64,000 nt of DNA from Paulinella micropora (taxonomy: Eukaryota; Cercozoa; Imbricatea; Euglyphida): the NCBI GenBank assembly GCA_009731375.1, contig BJOX01000216.1:11566-75565 (forward strand). The letters are read 5' to 3'. The position numbers and the translations under genes are program-made. The notes beneath the pieces are model-generated. The model ran no database searches, was not told the DNA's origin, and worked only from the letters and a program-made list of their open reading frames with translations. How positions within the stretch are numbered: the first letter of the stretch is position 1; each line of letters opens with the position of its first letter. Positions 22,635 to 33,856 of this stretch are shown in pieces.

Positions 22635-24120
22635 TCCTAATCGTGAATTTATCCAAAAGATAATCCATTTGTTCTTTAGGAAGGTGCTTAGTTAAAACAT
22701 CACCGATTTGCTCATCTGTACTTACCTTCCGAAATTTTGCGATTCCGAGAGTTTCCAGTTCGTGCAAATAGTGTTCTTCCACGAGAAGATGCTTAGTTCG
22801 CGGTCCCGCTAAACCTCGCTATGCTGCTAAGATTGTTTGTGCATTATCTTCGAACACATCAACTGGATTATTTTATGCTAAGCCTATCTCGGTGAGAATG
22901 TTTTTGACTGCCATCATCTCGCGAAGCGCTTCGTTAGCAGCGTAGTGATTTCTGCGTCATTGGAAGAAAGAGCTACCTTAGTTTGTCTCTTCGACAACCA
23001 AGCTACTGGGCTGCAGTCGACGAGTATTACGTAGCCGGTTCGCGACTTACCTGTCTTGAGACACACTTTGTGCGCGGCATCCGGATAAACGGAAACTTGA
23101 ATTTGTTCGACCAGCCCGGATCTTGTGCCCGATTTGAATCGCAAACCCCGTAAATTCTTCAAGTAGCGTATGCATTTGCCTAATCGCGCGTAAGCAACTC
23201 CCGCGTGGATTGTCTGCATAACGCTCGCGGCGTTTACAGCTTCATCGATGTCCGGTCTTGTCATCTTTGCTAGAAATAGGAGACTGCCGACTATCTGGGG
23301 AATTGTAAATTGTCTGAGCTTGGCTGAACTGTGCATCGGGGCTGGATCGATTTTTTATTAATACCAGGGGTAGCGCTTGGCTTAGAATCAGCGTAACAAA
23401 AAACTTAACTACATTCTTCGCGTATGTGCGCTGGTGCACAATTATCTCTCAGTCCTTTTGTTCGATCTCCATCATGCGGCCTTTGGACTCTCTAGCTACG
23501 TCTAGCCTTTTGATCGGGAATCGCTTCTCGAGGCTATCGCAAAAGTAGCTATAAGCTTTCTCGCTGGGGGCAATGAATATAAGGTCGTCTACGTGAAAGA
23601 CACCTATTATGGTTTTACTAACGTGTACTCCCTTTTGAATAAACATGCAAGGGTCTGCCTTCAGAGGCTCAAAACCAAGCTCTCATAAAAGTTCTGCGAA
23701 TAGATCGTACCACCTTTGGCCTGCCTGTGGGGCTCCGTATAAAGTTTTAGTGATCTTAAGTAACATCCCTTCGTGTCCTTTCTCGGTTACACCGGGTGGG
23801 GCGCGAGCATACACCGGGTCTTTCATGAGCGCATTGAAGTACGCGTTCTTGAAGTCTACGACATATATTTTGTTACCTAAGCTTACTGATAGTTTGAATA
23901 ACAGTCAGACTTATCTATGGTTGGCACATGGAACGTAAAGCTGTTCGGGCGCATTGAGGTAGGCGTTATTGAAGTCTACTGCATATATTTTGTTGCCTAA
24001 GCTTACTGATAGTTTGAATAACAGTAAGACTGATCTATGGTTGGCACATGGAACGTAAAGCTGTTCGGGGTTAAAATTGTACTTGCTCTTGTAGCTTTTT
24101 GATTCGTACGCTAATGACAC
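22635..24120 (-). pseudogene. copia RT (C-terminal) and RNase H
   Basis: Reading the minus strand: KIYAVDFNNAYLNA (palm motif with the first catalytic Asp), KTLYGAPQAGQRWYDLF, GVFHVDDLIFIAPS (catalytic FxDD loop), then TRPDIDEAVNAASVMQ, SVYPDAAHKVC, ALSSNDAE and VLTKHLPKEQMDYLLDKF for RNase H. Stops and frame changes are numerous. A 120-bp in-frame duplication lies in the RT. The integrase and RT start of a same-strand copia lie at 50.9-52.97 kb and may be its other half. Confidence 0.8.
23829..24068. repeat. 120-bp in-frame tandem duplication in copia RT
   Basis: Two 120-bp units starting GCGCATTGA repeat the RT segment around LYVPCANHRS and IYAVDFNNAYLNA. Divergence between units is several percent, so the duplication is not brand new. 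Confidence 0.85.
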
Positions 24121-24334
24121 AATACAATTTAATGATCGAGCCCAGACCGTCCGATCTCGTTAGAGTGGTGGGGAAAAACTGGAAAGTATCTAGGCTCAAC
24201 TGCTTTTGACTCTCACTGTTTGCTAACAGAGAAATTACAAAGTGAGGGGCGAGACTGTGGACTTGTCGCACAGACTCGCCAACCAAACATGAGATTCGAA
24301 ACTGACGCGAAACGCCCTCCCCTACGGAGTGAGC

Positions 24335-25132
24335 CTAGAGCCTCGCGGATCCCCCCATGGCCTTTTGCTCTGTGATCAGCTCTGCCATTCGTGCGCCGAC
24401 GTATAAGCGGAAGCAGTTTGACGACCACCTGCCCGCCCTCATGACAGCCGTGTCTGAGGCACCTACTGAGAACAGCCGAGCCGCGCCGCCCCGCCTCAAG
24501 GAGATGCCGTTGAAACGTGCAGCAGTGGGGACGTTCGCCTTCTGCAGGAGGAATCGCATGATGTCCACGAAGGTGCCGCGATTTAGAGGAGAGTTGTCCG
24601 CGAGGCGGAAAAAGGGCTGCAGGCCGGCGGACGGTAGCTTGAGCGCGTCGCGACTCAACACATAGGTGTCCATCCATCGGTGGGGGCACAGGAGAGGATT
24701 CTCCTGCTCCCCAAGACCGACGTCACACCCCCTACGGAATGGGTCCTGCTTCGCCCCGTCCAGCCGAACAAGGATGAGGCTAGTGCCGTCCAGCGTAGCT
24801 AGTCGGACGCAGACGTTGGTGAGAAAGCGGCAGGTGGCCAATGACCCCGAGGCAACCAGCTCTCCTACTCGGAACAGCCCGAAAAACCCCCAAACTGCTA
24901 CGGTCGTAACCGTGACCCAAAGATGACGGGTGGCTTTGGGGACTCGGCGGTTGTCGACCTGGCCGGAGACGAACCCGACTTCCGCAAGTAGCATCCAGAG
25001 CTCTAAGGTCAGGCGGTTGTCAAGCTTTGACCTTTTGCTGCGCTTTATGCCTTTCCATGCCAGCTCGATGAAGTGATTATCTGTTGGGTCGTCCAGACCC
25101 ATGCGGAGACAGAAGTCTCGAACCGCATACAT
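24335..25132 (-). pseudogene. tyrosine recombinase of a Ngaro/DIRS-type retroelement
   Basis: About 265 residues with a phage-integrase fold signature: FFGLFRVGELVASGSLATCR (first catalytic Arg), SLILVRLDGAKQDPF, then FNGISLRRGGAARLFSVGAS and AGRWSSNCFRLYVG with the Tyr nucleophile. The usual H-x-x-R reads I-S-L-R here, so the His is missing. These elements integrate circular cDNA by site-specific-type recombination rather than with a DDE integrase. It lies downstream of RNase H and RT on the same strand, the order found in Ngaro elements. Confidence 0.85.
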
Positions 25133-25341
25133 TTATACCTTAACAGTTGATCCCGCGAAGAAGCGGCTCAACCAGACCAGGAATAGAACGATCAGGACCG
25201 GGTCAGGTTGCCACCACTGCGGCTGCCACAGGCCCGTGGCGTAGGATTCTCAGAACTCTTGGAGTTTCCTGACGGCTGACGCATACGTGGCACTGGTGCT
25301 GGCTGATAGGGACTTACCCATCAGCCCCACCGCCGAGTCGA

Positions 25342-25950
25342 CTAACCACGGGACTTCTGTACTCGCCGGAGAGGCCGCAAAGAAGGCACAGACTGGCTCA
25401 TCTTGCGCCACGCGGCGTCTGCCTTCTCCACCTGCGCACGAGCGAGCAAGTCAACAACCATGGTTCGTTTGCGGGGCTCAGATGAGGCGGTGAGCGTGAT
25501 TCCTGCCTTCGTCAGCCTAGCCGTGAAACTATCAATCATTCTCTGTATGTTTTGTTTAGGGGAGTAGCAGGAGTCAATGAAGGAGGCTGCGGCCTTGCAG
25601 TCCGTCACCACATGAACCTTGCTGTACTTCAAGGTCTGACCGAACTCAAGAGCGGCCCTGAAGGCCGCATACCCCTCCCGCATGGGCGATGACGGAACTT
25701 GAGCTTCGGAAACTAGCTCCCCAAGCTCTTCCTTGCTCCACGGGTCGCAAGTGTACAAGCCTCTGGGCTGAGCAGGGGCCACCGCGAGGGCCCCTCTCCC
25801 CCACCGCACATCTCCCTCCCCTGAGAGATTTGCGTCAGTCCAGACTGTGCACTTGCCGTCATCCCCCTCCCAACACATGCACCCGCTATCATACTCCCCT
25901 ATCCTGATGTAGCTTGCGATGGACAGGCGGAAGTTTGCTTTCACAAGCAC
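25342..25950 (-). pseudogene. RNase H domain of the Ngaro-type element
   Basis: Acidic residues in TVWTDANLSGEG, MREGYAAFRAAL and VHVVTDCKAAASF give the D-E-D core of RNase H, which removes RNA from the RNA-DNA hybrid. The frame continues to the start of the recombinase region. About 200 bp to the recombinase start at 25132 are not clearly open. Confidence 0.8.
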
Positions 25951-25962
25951 ATTCTGCGCCCA

Positions 25963-27344
25963 TCAAGCCCTAGCGGTCACGCGTCTTTCCACCCTACTTA
26001 CCCTCAGCCCGTTCTTGGCGTACGAGTTGAAGATGTGACGCAGCTGGGCCGCTGCGGGCCTGAGGTAAAAGAGCAGCTGGGCCACGAACACCATGAGGCC
26101 CAGCAGCCGCTCCAGATCGTTGACCCTGAAAAACTGCTTCACCCCAAGCTCGTCTAGACCCCCAGGACAATTTCGCGCTTGTCCTGTGGCAGCTCGACCC
26201 ACCAATGGCCCTCCCTCGTATCTTTGCACCACCCCAGTGACCGAAAGGTTTGGCTCATGTGTTCCTCATGCCACGGGATCCCAAACCGCTTGGAAGCGGC
26301 ATGGAACCTTTTTCGGAGCGCACGTGCCTCCTCCCACGTCTTGGCGAACATGTCCGTGTTATCCACGTACAGCTTGAGGGGAACTGCGACGGAGAAGTAA
26401 ATCCCTTCCGCGGCTGGGGCAAACCTATTCCACCCATCCGCGGCGAACACCACTCCAAACCCCGGGCACCTCGGCACGAAAAACACTATCTCCCCCGAAT
26501 TGGGGTTTCTGACCGCCGTGACAAGCTGCCAAAGTGTGGAGGGGTGGAGGGGGGTCTGACGGTATGCGTCGGGGATGTCTGCCACTATTGCTACACACCC
26601 CGGGCCAGCCGCAACTATCCTGGCCATCTGCCCGTCGTGTTTGTAGTAGACGACCCCGTCGTCCGTACGGGGGCAGAGCTGGTTAAACGACAGCTTCCTG
26701 GGGAAGGACAACTCATTAATCAGCCTCTTTCTCCCATCCTCGGGATGCCATCTGTCTTTATGGCGTGCTCCCTTGTTATGATCGCCTGGTGCACACAATC
26801 TTTGTTGGGGAAAGGGACTCTACTGAAGGGACCCACCGAGTGGCCCTCCCTGACGCATTTGAGGTTTTCCTCCCAGAGTTTGGCGTTGTCCTCTTCCGAC
26901 AACACACCGGCCAGGGAGTAATCCCTCAGGAACTCCCCCGTCCCCCTATAGTGTGTCTGTCCCCCAGTTAAGAAGCCCTAGAACCAAGCGACTTCACTCC
27001 GGGGGAGGCACCCCTTGGCCACCCTTAGTATCTCATCAACGTTAAAGACAGGGCGGTAGGGTTCGATGTGGCCCTCCCACAGGGGCAGCAGGCCCTGATT
27101 TGAACCTGGGCTCCTCCTCGGTCCTACCCAGGAACGAAATGATCCGCCCCCTCCCCCTTGTAAAACGAAAGTCCACCAGAGCGATCCCCCCCACCCTCTG
27201 AGCGGGGTCCGACGTGCGAGGAAACCAGACGTGCGTGGTGTGTGGTTCGAAGGCCTGACCCTCGACCTTGCCTTCGAAACCGACCAACGCCACGACCCGA
27301 CACGTCTTCAGCTGCTCGAGCAGTGCTCGCAGAGACTCCTGCAC
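25963..27344 (-). pseudogene. reverse transcriptase of the Ngaro-type element
   Basis: From 26798 the frame shows INELSFPRKLSFNQ, AIVADIPDAYRQTPLHPS (first catalytic Asp) and PLKLYVDNTDMF, where YxDD is expected but the second Asp is Asn. A thumb-like part follows (FFRVNDLERLLGLMVFVAQL). The upstream part 27042-27344 (VVALVGFEGKVEGQAFEPHT) and 26720-26905 are in other frames, so the gene is broken. The mutated catalytic loop argues that this copy is dead. Confidence 0.8.
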
Positions 27345-27727
27345 GTTAGAGGAGACTGTCCACGCCCAAAAGGGAAAGTCGTGCCACCATTCCCCCCCCC
27401 CCCCCCCCCCCCNNNNNNNNNNNNNNNNNNNNNNNNNNNNNNNNNNNNNNNNNNNNNNNNNNNNNNNNNNNNNNNNNNNNNNNNNNNNNNNNNNNNNNNN
27501 NNNNNNNNNNNNNNNNNNNNNNNNNNNNNNNNNNNNNNNNNNNNNNNNNNNNNNNNNNNNNNNNNNNNNCCCCCCCCCCCTATGGGGCCACCTTTATCCC
27601 CAGCATCTACACTGTGTGGGGACGATCTCAACACGACCCCATCACTTCCTCCCCTTCCACTTTGGCAATCTCCCACATCCACCTGGGGATACGAGGGAAA
27701 TTGTCAGACCTTTCAGGAGTGAAGGGG
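27345..27727. other. poly-C run, assembly gap, unassigned flank
   Basis: C homopolymer on both sides of a run of N (27413-27569). The 150 bp after it (to 27727) precede triplet arrays and show no gene. By position this is part of, or an insertion into, the Ngaro-type element. Confidence 0.7.
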
Positions 27728-27834
27728 GAACAACAACGACAACAACAACATCAACAGCAACGACAACAACAACAACAGCAACGACAACAACAACAACCAC
27801 AACAACAATCACAACAACAACCACAACAACAACC

Positions 27835-27873
<39 letters not shown>

Positions 27874-27929
27874 ACAACAGTCTGCCACATCGTGTGGTGT
27901 TGGTCGCTGTTGTTGTTGTTGTTGTTGTC

Positions 27930-27962
<33 letters not shown>

Positions 27963-27970
27963 GTTGTCGT

Positions 27971-28004
<34 letters not shown>

Positions 28005-28035
28005 GTGCAGCAGTAGTGGTAGTAGTAGTAGTAGC

Positions 28036-28075
<40 letters not shown>
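27728..28075. repeat. (CAA)n, (TTG)n and (GTA)n triplet arrays
   Basis: CAA/CGA triplets, then their complement TTG/TCG, then GTA/GCA triplets. The CAA and TTG tracts form an inverted pair. The viral element begins inside the GTA tract, and GTA triplets also flank its right end (48708 onward), so the insertion site was a GTA repeat. Confidence 0.9.
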
Positions 28076-28229
28076 AGTAGTATAGGGTAGCACTTCAGGA
28101 CACTTTTTCAGTGCAGTTTCATCACAGAAACCACACTAAGAGCCGTTATTCATTATTTCCACTACCTATTTATAACAAATACAGACAGACAAAAGAAAGA
28201 AAAACGGCTACCTTTAAATAATTATTATT
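28076..28229 (+). repeat. left terminal inverted repeat
   Basis: Matches the reverse complement of 48554-48707 over 154 bp with two differences (A/C at the 14th base and G/T about 23 bases before the inner end). Protein-primed replication starts at such termini in related elements. Confidence 0.95.
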
Positions 28230-28258
28230 TAAAGAAATAAAATAAAGACACATATAGG

Positions 28259-28762
28259 ATGACAAACGAAGACACTCAGAGATTTAGAATGTCCAGAGGT
28301 TGTGTTATGGTAAAGAATAACGAAAAGAGACCAATGGTAAAAGTTCAATGGAGAGAAGGAGGAAAGGTTATGTGTAAGAGTTTCTGTATCGGAAAGAAAA
28401 AATCAAAAGAGCAAGCATTGGAAGAAGCAAAGAAATATCACGAGGAAAATATAATACCTAAATACGAGGAATGGAAAATTAATTACGATAAAGAAACAAG
28501 AATAATCAAAAAAGAAAAGAAAAAAATTTGGAAGCATAAAGATTTTAAGTGTGGATGTGGTGCTGAAATACATAATGGAAACAAAACGCGACATATGAAG
28601 TCTCAGAAACATATTTCAGCAGAAAAAGAAAAACCTCCAGTTCCTCCAAGGCCAAGCAAAGAGTATATGGAGAGAATAAAGAAAGATGACGATGATAGAT
28701 GTAATATGTGTGGATACATGGAACATAACTGCCACTGCGGTTGCGGGTATGGTAAGTATTGA
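28259..28762 (+). CDS. AP2-like/zinc-finger DNA-binding protein, 167 aa
   Basis: First gene inside the left repeat. Residues about 15-65 (MVKVQWREGGKVMCKSFCIG, EQALEEAKKYHEE) resemble an AP2-like beta-sheet DNA-binding domain. At about 98-120, CGCGAEIHNGNKTRHMKSQK followed by His is a single C2H2-like finger of a type common in large DNA viruses. The C-terminus adds a Cys-rich CNMCGYMEHNCHCGCG. A CATATAGG box lies directly before the ATG and a GGTTTC/GAAACC hairpin follows the stop (28773-28790). It probably binds DNA in replication or regulation; the exact role is inference. Confidence 0.7.
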   Translation: MTNEDTQRFRMSRGCVMVKNNEKRPMVKVQWREGGKVMCKSFCIGKKKSKEQALEEAKKYHEENIIPKYEEWKINYDKETRIIKKEKKKIWKHKDFKCGCGAEIHNGNKTRHMKSQKHISAEKEKPPVPPRPSKEYMERIKKDDDDRCNMCGYMEHNCHCGCGYGKY

Positions 28763-28772
28763 TAATCAAAAA

Positions 28773-28790
28773 GGTTTCTCTGCGGAAACC
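28773..28790 (+). terminator. small hairpin after the first gene
   Basis: GGTTTC pairs with GAAACC across a 6-nt loop, 10 bp after the TGA and TAA stops. It may mark the transcript 3' end. Confidence 0.4.
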
Positions 28791-28927
28791 ACTGAATTTC
28801 CATTTAAAGACAAGGAGGGTCCTTATATATAGGGGCACACACGAGGCCACGAGGGGACGACCGATTGAGGCAGACAAATATTTTAATTTTATAAAATTAT
28901 ATTTTCCTTGATATACTATTATCAAAC

Positions 28928-31900
28928 ATGGAGACACACACGTATAACGGCAAGGTCTACAGGTTGGATAGATTAAGGGAATATAAGATAAATTACGAAA
29001 TCAAGTCTGTCAGGGGTCGGGATGTGCTATATATCAAACCGAAGGTAAGGGGGTATAAAATTGATACACCGACAGCCCAAAACTACTTGAACCAAGTAAG
29101 AGGTGCGGTGTATTTTGAGCACCATGCTATACCAATAGCACCACCTTTACCTACGATTGAAGAGAAAAAAGAGATGAAAGAAAATTACAGAGACTTGTTG
29201 CGGTATGGTAATTATGATATCATAAGGGACGACAGCAAGGAACACGAACTAGGAATAAATGAAAGCCGATATGCGGTAAGGATTAACGGCAACTTCCGAT
29301 CATTCACGATGCGCGATGTGATAAGATTTATTGAGATTGTGTTGAACGACTTTGTAAAACGACAAGCACCCGAAGATAAGGTTAGCCTAGGTATTGAGTT
29401 TGTTGATTACTATGGAAAAGTATCAACAGGCTTACACAAAGTTAATCAAATCTCGGTTGAAAAAGTTTTAGAAAGATTGTCAGCAATATTTCAAAGCAAC
29501 GAAAGTCTTTACATGGATGAGAACGGAATAAACTTTGATAAATTAAAATTTGTATTGAAATCTGTTAAAATGCCGACGGGCGGGACAAGGCTACAGGTTT
29601 TGAACAAATTGGATATTTACAGAAAGAAAGGAGTAATCTGTATTACAAACAGCGATAACTTATGCTCAGCACGAGCAATCGTTGTGGTAAAAGCAAAAAT
29701 TGAAAAACACCAAAAATTCTCGCAAATTATGCGAGGACGAAAGATACAGCAGGAAATGGCAGAGACTTTACACGATGAAGCGAAAGTCATTAAGGATGTG
29801 TGTGGGATACCTGAAATTAATACATTTGCTAATTGATTTTATAAAACAGAACTACTTAATGCGAACGGAGAACGGCTGACTAACCTTTACATTCTAAAGA
29901 CTGAAGGACATTACGATGCCATAACTAATATTAAGTCTATGATAGGAAAGGAAAACTTCTGCCACGGTGAGTTGTCTCTAAGGGGATACCAAAAAAGACA
30001 CGCCTGCGAAGCCAAATGTAGTATCTGTGAAACCAAGGGTTGTAAGGGAATAAATGACAAGAGCCAGTGGAAAGAATGTGAGAAGTGTAATAGAAAGTTT
30101 CCAAAAACTGAATGCTTTAATAACCATATGACGACAAACTGCGATGTTAAAGCGAAATGTAAATCGTGCGGTCTTAATTACAGAAAGAAGGATGAGCACA
30201 AATGCGGATATGCGAAATGCCGAAATTGCAAACTAGTGAAACCGCTTGAACACCAATGTGAAATAGTCCAAAAAGAAATCTTACCGCCGTCAGAGCAATA
30301 CATATTCTTTGACTTTGAAGCGACACAGGACACAGGCGAGCACATTGTTAATCATGCGGAAAGCCAGTATTACGATGCAAAGGAACCGCCTATTATACAT
30401 AAGAACATTCAAGATTTCTGTAATTGAGCTTTTGACACTAAACACAGCGGATTTACATTTATTGCGCACAATGCCAGCGGTTATGATTGTCAGTTTATTC
30501 TTAAGTGGTTGGTTGATAATGGACAAACTCCATTTGTAATCTATGAAGGTGGTAAGATTATGATGATGACACTTAAGAAGTATCGCTTTATAGACAGCCT
30601 AAGTTTTCTTACGATGCCATTGTCAGACTTTCCAAAGACATTCGGACTTACGGAACTTAAGAAAGGTTTCTTCCCGCACTTCTTCAATACGGCAAAAAAT
30701 AGAAACTATGTCGGTGTAATGCCACATAAGAAACATTACGGCTACGACACGATGCGAGGAGATAAACGAAAAGAATTTCTTGAATGGTATGACGAACAAG
30801 TGAAAGCACATAACCACTTTGATATGGCGAAGGAAATCGGTGAGTATTGTCATTCAGATGTTGATATACTGAGAAAGGGTTGTATAGATTTTAGAAACCA
30901 GTTTCTAGAGTTTGGTATTGACCCTTTTCAATATACAACTATTGCGAGTTGTGTTATGGCTTTGTATCGTGCTAAGTTTATGCCAGAGAATTCAATTGCG
31001 ATATTGAAAGCGGAAAAGCAAAACAGGATGACTTCTAGGGCTTGTGTAGAATGGTTAGCATACAGAAGCAGGTTAGACAAAACCGATATTAAACACGCAT
31101 TCAACGGAGGTGAAAAAATGTTTCAACTCGGGCAATCTCGTGTGTATGTAGATGGATGGGATGAGAAAAACAAAACCGCTTATGAGTTTTACGGGTGTCA
31201 TTGGCACGGATGTGATAAGTGTTGGAATAGCAATGCTTTGAATGTGAAGAAGAATAAGACAATGGGCGAACTATACAAGGAAACAATGAGAAGAGAAAAA
31301 CAACTTAACGAACAAGCAAAAGTAATAAGTGTCTGGGAGTGCGAATGGAGCCTGATGAAAACCAGTGAAAGACTGGCAGAGGATACAAACGAACGAATTA
31401 CTGAACAAGAAGGACTAAACCCACGAGAGGCAATGTTTGGAGGTAGAGTGAATGCTCTGAAATTATATTGGAAATCACGACATGATAATGAGTATGCGAA
31501 ATATATTGACATATGCTCACTTCATCCGACCGTGATGTATCACGACCCTTTTCCACGCGGGCACATATAATTATTAGACCAAACAATGACTACGAAAGAA
31601 ATAAGATGAAAAATAAAATTATAAACAGAGAATATTTTGGTGTGGCTAAGGTTAAGATGCTACCACCTAGAGGATTACTACACCCAGTCTTACCGAAGGC
31701 AGACAGAGGAAAGATGATGTATTACTTATGCGATAAGTGCGGAATGACTGAGCAACATGGAGAATGTAAGCACACAGATAAAGAACGAGCAATAACAGGC
31801 ACATGGGCAACTCCAGAAATTTACAAGGCCTTAGAGAAAGGGTATAAGTTGATAAAAGTATATGAAGTATGGCACTGGAAAGAACAAAGCAGTAGCTTAT

Positions 31901-32888
31901 TCAAAGAATACATAAAGACATTCTTGAAAGTAAAACAAGAATCCAGCGGATATCCCGCGGGATGTAATACGGAAGCAGAAAAATGAAATTACATAAACAG
32001 CATGGAAATCAAAATGGGTGTAAAGATGGATGAAAGCAAAATATTTAAAAACGAAGGACGGCGAGCAGTGGCTAAGTTGTGCTTGAACTCTTTATGGGCA
32101 ACTTTGGACAGAAACAAAATAAAACACAGAACAAAATGATAAAGGATAAAGATACATTATACAAACTATTGAACGATAAATCAGTAGATAATATAAATAT
32201 TAACATAATTAACGACAAAATTGTAGAAGCCAGTTATGACTTAAAACAGGATGCGGTGAGCGACCCGATTAAAACAAATATTGTGGTTGCTTTATTTACC
32301 ACATGCCATGCGAGAATGAGACTTTACAATATGATGGACCAATTAGGTAATAGGATATTGTATCATGACACAGACAGCGTAATATATACAACTAACAAAG
32401 AAATTAATGAGGCAGATGTAGAGACAGGAGATTTACTGGGAGATTGGACTGATGAATTGAAAGGAGCAAAAATAAAAACCTTTGTGGGAGGCGGGCCAAA
32501 ATGTTATGGATACTTATTAGATAATGGTAAAGCCAGTATGAAAGTAAAAGGATTTAGTATGAACTATGAAACAAAAAAAGCATTGAATTTACCAAATATG
32601 TTAAGTGTAATAAGTTGCGGGCTAGGTATTACGAACACTGAATTATTTGAGAATGGTAAAAATGAACTGGCTGAATTGTTGGAGACTGATGAAGAATTAC
32701 GGATTGCTAAGCGAATTGAGAAGTCTGGAAAAGTAGTTATAATAGAAAACAACAAAATTACAAGAGATAAACAAAAGAAAAAAATAACAAGCGAATACTT
32801 AGAAAAGATATTTAGTTTTACATATACGAAAAGACAAGTTATCGGAATTGTAGAGAATGCGATTGAAACTAGACCTTTTGGATTTTAA
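28928..32888 (+). pseudogene. polB: protein-primed family B DNA polymerase (Polinton type), broken
   Basis: About 1,300 codons. The N-terminal part ends in DNLCSARAIVV and GIPEINTFAN, then a Cys-rich zinc region (30000-30250). Exonuclease motifs: IFFDFEATQ (about 30305), FIAHNASGYDCQF (about 30455), YCHSDVDIL (about 30845). GCHWHGC is characteristic of Polinton PolB. Polymerase motif A is DICSLHPTVMY (about 31508), motif B KLCLNSLW (about 32071), motif C YHDTDSVIY (about 32359). Breaks: in-frame TGA at 29834, 30425 and 31984, frameshifts near 31560 and 32096. The last is the loss of one G in a G run. It would copy the element from protein-primed ends. This copy cannot make a full enzyme as read. 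Confidence 0.92.
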
Positions 32889-32965
32889 AAGATTTATGAA
32901 CAAAATATCAAATATCAAATAATTAATTTTTTTCCATAAAATTTTTTACCACTCTATATAGACCA

Positions 32966-33253
32966 ATGACCACCCTCACCAGACTATCTGAAAAATTTGG
33001 ACGACTTTCAATTGAGAAGAATAAGGAATTCTTTTCAGTAAGAAATGTTCAACAAATGATTGACGAAGAAATTAAGGCAATTGAAAAAAGTAGAGAAGGC
33101 AAGCCAAAGGATACTTTTCCATTCGATAAGTATAAAAGTAAGAAAATTCAAGATGTTGCTACCATTGACAAACCATATCTTGAATGGGTTATGAAACAGC
33201 CGTGGTTTGAAAAATTTACGGACATTAAAAGTGAAGTAAAAAAATATATTTGA
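32966..33253 (+). CDS. exodeoxyribonuclease X C-terminal-like small protein, 95 aa
   Basis: The last 45 residues (FPFDKYKSKKIQDVATIDKP, YLEWVMKQPWF) match the pattern of the ExoX C-terminal/DUF3820 domain (F-G-K-Y-K-G-x-x-I-x-D-V, Y-L-x-W), a small domain known from phages and large DNA viruses. A TCTATATAG box ends 5 bp before the ATG. The related frame at 33629 repeats the domain. Function unknown, possibly nucleic-acid binding. Confidence 0.6.
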   Translation: MTTLTRLSEKFGRLSIEKNKEFFSVRNVQQMIDEEIKAIEKSREGKPKDTFPFDKYKSKKIQDVATIDKPYLEWVMKQPWFEKFTDIKSEVKKYI

Positions 33254-33294
33254 TATGTTTGCTAAAAGATTTTTTTAATATTTATATATATATC

Positions 33295-33624
33295 ATGTCA
33301 GACCTGAACACCAAACAAGACTACTTGAATGAAATTGAAAAATGGAACCTTGACAGCGGCAATGTCAAAATGCCGACAATTAAATGGACTAAGCCTGATA
33401 TTGTTTCTTTCTATGAGCAATACAAGCCCCGAGACAATAATGTGAAAGTAGTTATTCCGTTGGAGGCTACATTATCAAAAATGATGGAGGAACCAAGCAC
33501 ACCCTTTACGGCGACTGACTTGAAAGAAACTGGAATTACGGAAATAAAGGCTAATGTAGGAGAAGAGATAGCGACTGCTACATGTACAGAAGAAGGATGT
33601 ATATTGTTCTTCAATATGGTATAA
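33295..33624 (+). CDS. unidentified element protein, 109 aa
   Basis: Start chosen at 33295 because a TTTATATATATAT box ends just before it and the upstream in-frame codons are low-complexity. Mixed acidic protein (YLNEIEKWNLDSGNVKMPTI, NVGEEIATATCTEEGCILFF). I recognise no domain. It sits between the two ExoX-C-like frames. Confidence 0.6.
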   Translation: MSDLNTKQDYLNEIEKWNLDSGNVKMPTIKWTKPDIVSFYEQYKPRDNNVKVVIPLEATLSKMMEEPSTPFTATDLKETGITEIKANVGEEIATATCTEEGCILFFNMV

Positions 33625-33628
33625 AAAA

Positions 33629-33856
33629 ATGAAAATTGAAGATGTTGCTAAGATTGATAAACCATACCTTGAATATTTAATTCAACAACCTTATTTTAAT
33701 AACAAAGATGCGGTAAAAAAATCTTTGATATCATATTACCTTCATTGTTTTTTTTCTGTATCACTGATCCTCAATAAAATTAGCAATAATATTGATATTT
33801 CCTCCTCCACCAGCAGAGACGGCCTTTTGTGTAAAAGTCAATACATCACTCGGTGA
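33629..33856 (+). CDS. second ExoX-C-like frame, probably truncated
   Basis: KIEDVAKIDKPYLEYLIQQP repeats the core of the domain at 33130-33210 (KIQDVATIDKPYLEW). It starts 5 bp after the previous stop. After about 35 codons the frame runs into the 3' end of the opposite-strand gene (33761), so the real gene is probably shorter or its end has been lost. It looks like a partial duplication of the gene 660 bp upstream. Confidence 0.45.
   Translation: MKIEDVAKIDKPYLEYLIQQPYFNNKDAVKKSLISYYLHCFFSVSLILNKISNNIDISSSTSRDGLLCKSQYITR

Noticed and set aside
27728-28010. CRISPR-like or coding poly-Gln array
   Set aside because: Pure triplet microsatellite with no spacers; the poly-Gln frame is incidental.
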